A stretch of DNA of 64,000 bases from Coptis chinensis. Lineage: Eukaryota; Streptophyta; Magnoliopsida; Ranunculales; Ranunculaceae. Within the stretch, counting starts at the first letter, position 1. The number at the start of each line of letters is the position of its first letter. The translations under genes were made by a program, and so were the position numbers. The notes below the pieces were generated by a model that saw only the letters and a program-made list of their open reading frames with translations, ran no database searches and was not told the DNA's origin. This document shows positions 50,771 through 59,628 of the stretch, piece by piece. The DNA lies in the NCBI GenBank assembly GCA_015680905.1, contig CM027377.1, forward strand, positions 10,750,501 through 10,814,500, read 5' to 3'.

Positions 50771-52582
50771 GCGGGAGAGGAGGTAAGTTTTTAGTTTCAA
50801 TTAGTGTCTGCTTATGTCCCAAGCAATTTAATTCTTATTAACATAACGGGTGGAACTCTTATAGAGTTGCGTCAATTTTTATTTTCTATATTAGTATGTT
50901 TTAACCTTGTTTTGCAGATGTTCCAGAATTTCACTCGTTTCCATGGTATTTTCCTACCCTTTTTATTTAAATACTTTGAGGACAAAGCATGCTTCTTGTT
51001 TGGGGGTGGCATAAAAATGCGTGTAATTAAGGCATCTGTTAGGATATAGATATGTACAGTATGCACTTGTTTTCTAGTAAAAATTCAAAAATTTCAAAAA
51101 TATAAATAAAAAGTTATGCTATACAGTTAGGAATATTGGTATTGTTTTCTTTCTCTATGCTCTGAATAATCTAGAAGTCTCACGTAGCTTTTGCATTATA
51201 ATAATTTTTAGAAACTTAGGTTAATATGTAGGTAATAATCTTTGCATCTATCTATAAATATATTACATGAATATCTATGATTGTTTGGTAGTAAGTTTCT
51301 GAAATCTAGACTAGAGTACTTATTCTACAAATTCTGTGAGAATATAGCCTAAAGCCTTATATGAGTGAAACATTTGAGAAATGACACAAAGGAGAAGTAA
51401 AATCCGGATAGAGAAATTACACGTCCACTTGCTTGATCACTATATCATATCCTAAGCTAGAATTTAGGCCCTCTTTGGATCGATATAGCCAGAAATTCAA
51501 ACCTTATGAAATTATATTCCGCTAGTCGCCCCTCTGAGCCTTTCTTTAGCCTTTCATAAGCCACAATTCCTTTAACTTTTTACAAAACAAAATAAAAATA
51601 AAAATTAGCCTACCTATTCTTTGAATGAGTCTAAGAATAGAGATGAAGAATAGAAAAGAGAAAGACCTTTGAAATCAAGAATTGTTAGTCGCTTCAGATA
51701 AAAAAAGAAAGTTTCCATCCAAATAAAAATAAATAAATAAAAGAAAATAAAGAGTTAGAACTCCAAAAAATAGAATCAAATGAGTCAAAAGCCAAAGAAA
51801 AAGAAAAAATATATATACGGCTAAGGATGGAAACAAAGTGTAGAAGCAAAAGTAAAGAGCAAGGTTTTCTCTAGTTACATAATATGAACACTCTATTATC
51901 TCAGACTTGTCCTTTTTGAATATCCATTTCCTTCCTTCTTAAACCATCTCCTAATCCCCGTAACACCTAATAAAGACCTTTAGCTCAATTAGGAATAGGT
52001 TAATGTGATAGTAAGTGACAGATGTGTTTGATCGACTCCGGCTTCCTTGTGTGCCATTGAGATTGTAAGGTAAAGTGTGCCCACTGCACACTGGAGTAGC
52101 GAAATTTGAGCGGAAAAATCAGAGTGGTGTTTGTCTTGACATTTATGTGAGGACCTACTTAAAGACGCTATTCCGAGTTTTCATAAACGGACCTGCTAGT
52201 GCATTTCATAGTATTACTCATTGTATATATGCTTATTCATAGATGATTGATTATTATGCATATATTAGCTTAGGTTTCGACTTTATTATTCTGTATTCAT
52301 TGCTAGTAAGATGTATAGATAGTTTGGGCATAAATAAGGAAACAATAGTTTTATTTCTTAGTCGTTGTAGTATAGATGAAGTTTGTGAGTACCTTCACTA
52401 GAAAACTCTCATGAGGCTATAACTCGTCCACTAAGGAATTCTTAGTGGTTTAAGGCCTTGTTGCATATGGTCAATGCAATCGCACTCGGTGAAACGAAAG
52501 TAGTTAGAACTCTATTTTTGGTCACTTATGCTAATTTCTCATATTTGCTTGAGGACAAGCAAAATGCTATTTGGGGGTGGTT
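50771..52582 (+). other. Non-coding tail of element D with polypurine tract
   Basis: Conserved AT-rich tail without a gene. A polypurine-like motif follows ORF2 at 50997-51009, and the tract before the LTR is at 52568-52580. Confidence 0.7.
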
Positions 52583-54077
52583 TGATAAGAGCCCAAAACT
52601 GTAGTTTTAACCCCTTAACAATAATACTTTTAGACCACTTATGCGAGTAATAAATAAGAGTTAATGTTGATTACATATTTTTATGTATTTCAGGCATTGA
52701 AGTCAATTATGTGCAGAAATGTGTCACTTTGACGAGATAAAGGAGCAAGGGTTAGTTGCTAAGAAGTTCTATGATTAAAGGCCAAGATTAAAGGAGAAAA
52801 AGCCTTTGTAAAGCCCGGTCAAAGCTGAAAAGTCAAAGTCAACGCGGGCAGAAACAGCACACAAAAGTCAGTAGAACTTTCGAATACCGTATCTTTGGGC
52901 TCAGACCTCGGAATTGGGCCTACCTTATGTTAAAACGACCAGTTTGGAATCAGATTTCCAATGGTCTAAGCCTTGACCCAATCAGAGGAGTAGAAGTGGA
53001 TGAAAAGTCTGTAGAAGTTAAATCCAGTTGGAAAGGCCTATGTGGACTAAAGAAATTGGGTTTTGGGCTCGATTTTTCGGCCCGAAACATGGCTCCTCAG
53101 CCCATGCACGAAAATGTGGATCTGGTCTTCTCCATTTCAAGACACAATACTTAACTTTTAAGCATTCTTAGCTTTAAGTAGCAAGTAGTCATAAAATAGT
53201 TTAGATCTAGATTTAGTCTCCATTTAAGTAATTAGTTTTTTATCTTGTTTTAAATTCAGTTATTGAATTATTATTATTGCTATTCATTAGATCAATAAAG
53301 TTAATTAGTTCTTGATAATCTAGTTTCATTTTCATTAAATCATTATAGTTTCAATTCATTGATTTAGTTATTTATCATTATTAGTTTCAATTAAATCTAG
53401 CAAATTTAGATTTCCATTCAAGTTGAAATAAGCAAAGTTATAATCTTTATATCATGTCTTTCTTAAATTTATATATTAATGATAACATAATGATTCTAGA
53501 CTAAACCTCTATTAGAGGGGGTTGAAGAAGCCTCGATGAAGCTTGAAATTTGTTAACTTATAAATCATCGTGATAATCTATTTAATTCTAGAAAGTAATT
53601 AGTTCACCATGAGAATTAGTTTGATTACTTCACATGCTAGTTATTACTTGGTAGAGATTGTTATGAATAATTAGGGATTAGAATTACTAATTTGTTATGC
53701 GAAAGCATTTCGATTTGGATTGCAATATTTCTTTGTTAGTTGATTAAGTTGAGTTAAGGTGGAATCAATCCCCCCTAATTTCTTATCATAGTATCAATTT
53801 AGTATTCCGTAGTCGTATAAAATCATATCTTGTTAGTTAAATTTCCATCGTAGTATAAATTTTGTAATACTCTCATTAACTTTGGATAGACTGATAACCT
53901 TAGAAAACGTTAATACTAAAGAACTAGGAGTGGAACGAATTCTCTATTCCCACTATATTGCTATAGAATCGAGAGTAGAATAACTTTGATAAATTAGACA
54001 CGAAAATAGTTTTAGTTTTACTTGCGTTTGAGTTTCATCATTTATGCGTAGGTAAAGCTATCATTTTATCTTTATCA
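52583..54077 (+). mobile_element. 3' LTR of element D
   Basis: 1495 bp, TGATAAGAGCC to TCTTTATCA, about 94% like the 5' LTR by eye over the part compared. The flank AGATA follows. Confidence 0.85.
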
Positions 54078-54726
54078 AGATATGAATATGTCAATAAAAC
54101 AAATGTGGTTATGGCAAAAAAAAATCAGGAATGATAAGTTAGTAGGTTTCCAAAGTATACTGTCTAATTTTTTCAGGAATTATAAGTTGCATTTTACTCA
54201 TTTTTCAAACTTGGTTATGACATAAATTTTTATAGGAATTATAAGTTGCATTTTACTCATTTCCTATGTTTTGGTTCTGACAAGAATTTTTTCATAATTT
54301 CATTCATTTTTTCAGGCTTGGTTCTTGACAGGTTTTGACAGGAATACTGTATGGTGTAGACCGAGACAGAATGTAACATCCCGTCTGGTCATTTAAACCG
54401 AGACGGAATGAAACATCCCGTCTGGTAACAAAAATCCATGTCTCTGCGCCTTTCTCTCATTCCATACATTGGAATTATTGATGGTGGACCATACATTGGA
54501 ATTATTAAGGGTACGTGTTGATCACAATGGTACATTTGGATAGAATGTGTTGTCACTTGGAGAGTGAACAAAATTTTGATAAAATGTGTTGTCAATTAGA
54601 GAGTGGACCAAAATCTAACTATCACATGTGACCTTACCTTACATATTTTGTTTTACTCTTCTTTCGTTTAGATCAAACAAACAACGACAATCTTCTTTCC
54701 CACAACCAAGCTAAAAAATTGAAAAA
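54078..54726 (+). other. Harbinger internal spacer with middle cluster of palindromic sites
   Basis: No gene. The first ~80 bp repeat the sequence left of element D. A ~75-bp direct repeat (ATAAGTTGCATTTTACTCATT) lies at about 54180-54270. Two palindromic sites are at 54364-54386 and 54401-54423, spaced 37 bp start to start, exactly as the second and third sites of the left cluster. They lie about 300 bp before the transposase ATG. Confidence 0.6.
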
Positions 54727-55990
54727 ATGTCTAGAGAAGATAGAATTGCATTCAACCAAAGTTTATGGGGAGGATCTAGTAGTAATAGCTCATCTTCTGG
54801 TTTTATCAAGTCTTCTTCTGGTACTTCCACTGAAGATGATTACATGGAAAAAATAAGAGATGGGCATAATGATATGATGAGGCGAAGGAGGAGGAGGAGG
54901 CAACAGTTATTATACACTACTGGGGCATTAATGACTCAAGCAGCCATTGAAGATGTGGATACAGACAAATGCAGTGGATCTGTGATGGGCAGAGCATATA
55001 CGTTTAGAGATGGTGGTGATTTACGTAAACAAGCTATACTGAGGGATTACTTTACAACACCTTGTAGGTGGCCTCCTCATAAGTTTAGGATAAGGTACAG
55101 GATGCAAAGAGAGTTTTTTATGTATATGTTGAAAACTGTTTCGACGACTACTTCCAAGACAAGGTGGATGGATTGGGTCAGCAAGCAACTTCTGGGTTGC
55201 AGAAGGGATTAGCTACAGTTGAACAATTAGCAACTAGTTGTTCATCTGATTCAATGGATCAATATTTTCAAATTAGAGATTCCACAGTAGTTGTATGTAT
55301 CTATGAAGTGTTGGTACGCTGCAATAATCACGACATTTGAGGAAGAGTACTTGAGACGACCAACTGAGGCAGACACGGCTAGGATATTAGCTAAAAATGC
55401 GGTAAGGGGTTTTCTAGGAATGGTTGGATCAATCGACTGTATACACTGGGTGTGGAAGAATTGTCCAACTAGATGGGCTGGACAACATGTAGGGTACAAG
55501 AAGGAACCAACTTTGGTACTTAAAGTCGTTGCAGATAAACACTGTTGGATCTGACATTGCTTCTTCAGCTTATCAGGTTCACATAATGGCATTAACGTGC
55601 TTCATCATTCTCATGTTTTTAAATCATTAGAGCAAGGTGAGGCTCCTACTGTTAATTTTAATGTGAATGGTAATGACTACGATATGGGATATTATCTTGG
55701 TGATGGTATTTACCCAAAATGGGGCACATTTGTTCAATCCATTCGTTATCCAAGAAATAAACATGAAAAGATCTTTAGTCAACGTCAAGAAGCTACAAGA
55801 AAAGATATTGAAAGGACATTTGGAGTTTTGCAGGCAAGATGACATATTATTAAGGCTTCTACGCGTTGTCATAGTGTTGTTGTTCTTGGAGACATAATGA
55901 AGGCATGCATTGTACGTTCATTCTCAACAATCATATTATGCATTATAATGCATAATATGATTGTTGAGAATGAACGTACAAGTGGAGTGT
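54727..55990 (+). pseudogene. PIF/Harbinger DDE transposase (Plant_tran family), decayed
   Basis: The start MSREDRIAFNQSL is followed by an S-rich and an R-rich stretch, then QAILRDYFTTPCRWPPHKF and RIRYRMQREFFMYML. The catalytic blocks are GMVGSIDCIHWVWKNCP (first D), YYLGDGIYPKWGTF (second D) and RKDIERTFGVLQAR (E). GSHNGINVLHHSHVF and the C-terminal HNMIVENER are also typical. Frameshifts lie near 55135 and near 55315. Two TGG tryptophan codons have become TGA (55552-55554, 55840-55842). An inverted duplication interrupts the C-terminal part (55910-55981). The transposase would cut and rejoin the element at TNA target sites. Confidence 0.85.
55910..55981. repeat. 72-bp perfect palindrome in the transposase C-terminus
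   Basis: Positions 55910-55945 are the exact reverse complement of 55946-55981, with no spacer. The right arm encodes the expected transposase block HNMIVENERT; the left arm is an inverted extra copy of the same bases. It could be a template-switch product or a library/assembly artefact. Confidence 0.95.
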
Positions 55991-56762
55991 GGAATTGGAA
56001 AGGTCATAGGAATGAAAAAATACATGTGTTCTTTCAGAAGATGATGGTTATCATTTTGTGTATCATATGATTTAAGCAAGAAATAAAATAAAATAAAAAT
56101 AAAGTTACACATACTAATCTTTAAAAGGACTTAGTTGAGCATGTGTGGAATTGGAGTGGTATTAAAGAAACAATAGTACTAATTAATTTATGATCCAAAT
56201 TGGTCGGATCCAGAGAGAGAAATTAAAATGGAAATGGAAGTGAGTAAGTTATTCAGTTCCAAAGTATGATGTATTTCCTAATGTTAACTATGAAGTTCCA
56301 AAGTATTTCCTATGCATTTTCTATGTATTTCCTAATGTATTTCCTATGTAATTCCAAAAGTGAACTATGAAGTTCCTATGTGTTTTATGAGTTGTGTTTT
56401 AATGAATTATATTACAATGTATTTTAATTTTATTAGTAATTGTATTTCTATGAAAATAATTATATTGAAAAGAACATACATAGTACATTAATTAAAAAAA
56501 ATAGTGAAATTAAAATACATAGTTCATTAATTAAAAAGATAGTGAAATTAAAATACATAGTGCATTAATTAAAAAGACATTGAAATTAAAATACATGGTG
56601 CATTAATTATAAAATACTAGATATTACATAAGCTGAATTAGAGCTAGAACCACCTCTAGTCCTTGCCCATTCAGCACGTATTTCAACTTGTGGTTGCTCG
56701 ATTATAAAAGCGGTATCGAGATGGAGGACACTTGTATCGGTCGTTAAAATCTTAGCTTCATA
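55991..56762. other. Spacer between the convergent Harbinger genes
   Basis: AT-rich and non-coding. A ~40-bp tandem repeat (ACATAGTNCATTAATT...GTGAAATTAAAAT), about 3.5 units, spans about 56477-56620. The minus-strand ORF ends at its right edge. Confidence 0.65.
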
Positions 56763-57755
56763 TTACACTTTTGAAGCTGATTTTTTTTCCAATTGAACCC
56801 AATTTTTTTCCATTTGAACCCGATTTTTTTCTTCTCTTGCCATCACAGTTCTTTGACCATATGCAAGCTCCATTTCCCTAAGTTCTAAGCACTTTTGTGT
56901 TTCATTTGCATCATTTACAAATGTATCCTCTAAACATATAAAGTAACCCTCCAACATACCAACTGATTTTTTTTAGTTCCTCTTGGACTTGGCTTTATTC
57001 GATCCAAGAGGACGCTCCATTTCTTGAGAACCCTCCATTCAACTCCACCAACACTTGGTGAATTAGAAGTTGAATCTTCACCATCACTTTTGCGACCTTT
57101 TCCCTTTGTGGGGCGGCTTGACCTTGTCTCAAAAATGCTACTCCACTTTGGATTATCCTTGAGTATAACATAACAATGATCAAGTGAAAAAGACAATTTT
57201 TCTTGTTGTTGGTACGTCATCCTTTCCTCGGACAACTAAAAAATAAAATGGAAATAATTAGACTAAGATAATAATTATACTAAGACTAAGATGGAAATAA
57301 TAATTAGACTAAGACTAAGATGGAAATATAATTAAACTAAGATAATTAGACTAAGACTAAGATGGAAATAATTAGACTAAAACTAAGATAATCAATAATT
57401 GACAAATTGACGAAGTTGTAATTACCCGGATTTGTATTATTGTACCACTTGCTTGTCGAGCCTCCACCGCATTCACAATTGCAACAAACTTGTTCATCAT
57501 TTTTTGAAATATATTTTCATCTACCGCAAATTGAATCGGAAGACCTGTCTGACCCACGTGTTTGATTGAACTCGTTTGTTACACGATTCCAAAACCCTTT
57601 TACATTTTGGAAATCACCAACAATAGAGTCTTCACTAATTTTTATCCAAGCAAGACATAGAGCTTGATCTTCGAACATGCTAAAGTGAGTCTTTTCTTTT
57701 GCTTGAGTGTTACCACTTGCTTGAGTTGTTTGAGATGCTATTTGATATTATTTTT
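56763..57755 (-). pseudogene. Harbinger second ORF: Myb/SANT-like, NAM-associated protein, decayed
   Basis: Minus strand, convergent with the transposase. The N-terminal trihelix-like part reads ALCLAWIKISEDSIVGDFQN, VKGFWNRVTNEFNQ and then MNKFVAIVNAVEARQASGT. A downstream exon carries FSLDHCYVILKDNPKW, followed by a charged coiled-coil-like C-terminus (MAREEKNRVQMEKNWVQLEK). PIF/Harbinger elements encode such a DNA-binding partner that brings the transposase to the nucleus and to the element ends. A frameshift lies near 57550, another near 57020, and a stop near 56968. A likely intron of ~130 bp (57240-57395) is filled with GACTAAGATGGAAATAAT-type tandem repeats. Confidence 0.75.
57240..57395. 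repeat. AT-rich tandem repeats in the second Harbinger ORF
   Basis: Repeated TTAGACTAAGACTAAGATGG and GAAATAATTA units, about five, of uneven length. Confidence 0.7.
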
Positions 57756-57907
57756 TTGAAGAACTGATTTTGAAGAAGAAGAAATATGATTGTTGGAAGT
57801 GTGAGTTGAAATGGAACAAATGTTGTATATATACCAAAGTTTTTATTTTTGACCATTTTTTACCGTTGTGATTTTCTGACCGTTGGTGAACTAGCCGTTA
57901 GGACTCT

Positions 57908-58013
57908 GGATGGGATGTTTGATTCCATCTGGAAAAAAAGAAATATAGCGAGACAGGATGTTGGATTCCGTCTGATGAGTTTTGTAATCTAGACGAAATC
58001 CAACATCCCGTCC
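57908..58013 (-). promoter_or_regulatory. Right cluster of palindromic subterminal sites
   Basis: Three units at 57908-57930, 57951-57973 and 57991-58013, with the same half-sites as the left cluster (AGACAGGATGT and ATTCCGTCT types). They lie 160-270 bp inside the right end, mirroring the left cluster at 120-220 bp. Confidence 0.6.
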
Positions 58014-58159
58014 GAAATTCACAACTCAACCACTATCTCAGTTGAAGGTTTCACTTTCGTTTTGATTTGGAAAAATAGTCACCACCATATTTACCTTTGC
58101 ATTGGGCAAAAGTTTTGAACAAAAAATAGGTGAATAAAGTCACATTCTCACCATATCCA

Positions 58160-58177
58160 CATGCAGTGGGAATGCTA
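58160..58177 (-). repeat. Right terminal inverted repeat of the Harbinger element
   Basis: Read on the minus strand: TAGCATTCCCACTGCATG. It is followed on the + strand by the TGA duplication (58178-58180). Confidence 0.75.
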
Positions 58178-58180
58178 TGA

Positions 58181-58311
58181 GTATTGTATTTTACAAGACC
58201 AAAGTGTGTAAAAAGTGCACGTGTGATTTTTCTTTTATAATAATAAGAATTTTGAATATCGGCATATAATCAAAACCGATATTTCAATATTTTCTGCTAA
58301 AACCTCCGTCA
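58181..58311. other. Short host segment between Harbinger and MITE
   Basis: No gene is seen. It ends in TCA (58309-58311), the left target duplication of the MITE. Confidence 0.5.
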
Positions 58312-58823
58312 GAGAATCTTTAGCAGTGATATCAACCTAGCATCAAACACCAAAAATTTGGTGTTTTTTCAACTTCAGGAGAACTACATGTTGATGAAAA
58401 CACCAAAAAAATACCAAACCAAACACCAAATCGACCAATATTTGGTTCCAGGTTTGGTGCTGTATCAAATCACTCACGCGGTTTTGCCAACGCCGCGTGG
58501 GCTTAGGCTTCTAATTGGGCTTATATGGCGCGGTTTTCACAAAACCACGCCAGAGATTGGGAAAGAAAAAAAAAAAAAAAAAATTTATGTGCGATACATG
58601 GCGCGGTTTTCTCAAAACCGCGTGATCTTGGGCCTGTTAGTTGGGCTTTAGTGGCGCGGTTTTGCCAAAACCACGTGGGCTATATGGCGCGGTTTTGGCA
58701 AAACCGTATAGTTGCTTGGTGTTTTTTTGATATTGCTCATAAAGTTGCTTGGTGTTTTTTTGGTTTGGTGTTTTTGTGGTTCAAAATTTTGGTGTTTTTT
58801 TTGTTGCTCTCCTAAAGATGCTC
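58312..58823. mobile_element. 512-bp MITE, PIF/Harbinger type, with internal hairpins
   Basis: The left end GAGAATCTTTAGCAG and the inverted right end GAGCATCTTTAGGAG form a terminal inverted repeat. It extends loosely inward through A/C-rich CAAACACCAAAAATT. TCA flanks it (58309-58311 and 58824-58826). The interior carries five palindromes of the type GCGGTTTT(n)AAAACCGC at about 58481, 58529, 58601, 58651 and 58685. It has no coding capacity; open frames across the hairpins are chance. Confidence 0.75.
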
Positions 58824-58826
58824 TCA

Positions 58827-59217
58827 GTTTTTAGGGGGCTTTAGTTTTATACGGGCAGCAGCTTTTCCACAAATTTTCAAACGAAGCCTTAAAAGTGTTC
58901 ACAGTAATCGTGGGTTTTAAGTTTTCTCATATTGGGAGATTGAATTCATACATATGGCTAAAAAGAAAAATCTGCTGATATTTTTTAAATAAATGCACTC
59001 CCGACTTCCCTTTTGCCCGTGCTCTTACGCTTGAAATTTTTGTTATTTATCTCTTCCTTTTGGGTATGATTCTCTTTACTGTCACATTGTTGGTATGCAT
59101 GCAAATATGCAATGTTGATTGAATTGCACAAATAAGTTTGCTGTTCTTTTTACGTTAGTAATTTATTATTGACATATAATGTCTTTTTTTTTTTTTTTTG
59201 GCTTGGTAATTTATTAA
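58827..59217. other. Host flank before the Helitron
   Basis: AT-rich, with a long T run near 59183-59199. No gene recognised. Confidence 0.5.
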
Positions 59218-59628
59218 TCTTATATATAATGGGAATACTTGCCCCCGTTATTACTTCCCGTATTCTCTTTTTTACACCAAACTTTTGGTCTAAAAGGGTA
59301 CCCAAAAGTTTCACCAACGAAATTCTCGGAAAGCTTTAAGTACATGGGTATGTTTGTCATTTAACAACCAATGAAAAAAATACCGCAACTTCCTTTCAAA
59401 ATATAGAGCCAAAACACACCGTTTCAACCCCATTTCCCATCTCCGCCTTCTCCATCTCTCTTTCCATCTATTACAAACTCAAATTTTTAATCTTCTCCTT
59501 TATATGATTTATATATTCTCTTCTCTTCCTCTTAGTATCCCCAAACTCCAATTTGTCTCCCTCTTTCTTCTTTATATGATTTTTATGATTTTGTCTCTCT
59601 TTCTTTTTGCAAGAATTGCACTGACGCA

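Larger units (their letters stand above)
41439..54077 (+). mobile_element. Athila-like element D with both LTRs, lacking reverse transcriptase and integrase
   Basis: 5' LTR 41439-42937, primer site, GC-rich leader repeats, gag-protease, an unassigned stretch, tail ORF1, tail ORF2, non-coding tail, polypurine tract and 3' LTR 52583-54077. The flanking pentamers GGATA (41434-41438) and AGATA (54078-54082) are a target duplication with one mismatch. No reverse transcriptase, RNase H or integrase motif occurs between protease and tail. Over roughly 330 aligned LTR positions I count about 20 differences (about 6%). With the commonly used grass rate of 1.3e-8 per site per year that is about 2-2.5 million years. 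It is a broken fossil with several breaks. Confidence 0.85.
38408..58177 (+). mobile_element. PIF/Harbinger transposon carrying a PMD gene, with Athila-like element D nested inside
   Basis: The left end GAGCATTCCCAATGCAAG and the right end, read inverted as TAGCATTCCCACTGCATG, form a terminal inverted repeat. They are flanked by TGA (38405-38407 and 58178-58180), a 3-bp duplication of the TNA type used by PIF/Harbinger. Inside are a DDE transposase (plus strand), a Myb/SANT-like ORF (minus strand, convergent) and a plant mobile domain gene. Subtracting element D leaves about 7.1 kb. All three genes carry stops or frameshifts, so it is no longer autonomous. Confidence 0.8.

Noticed and set aside
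58478-58710. Regularly spaced palindromic repeats resembling a CRISPR array
   Set aside because: Units are uneven and lie inside inverted ends with a target duplication in plant DNA. It is a MITE interior.
58358-58815. Open frames across the hairpin-rich segment
   Set aside because: They are explained by the repeated palindromes of the MITE; no protein-like composition.
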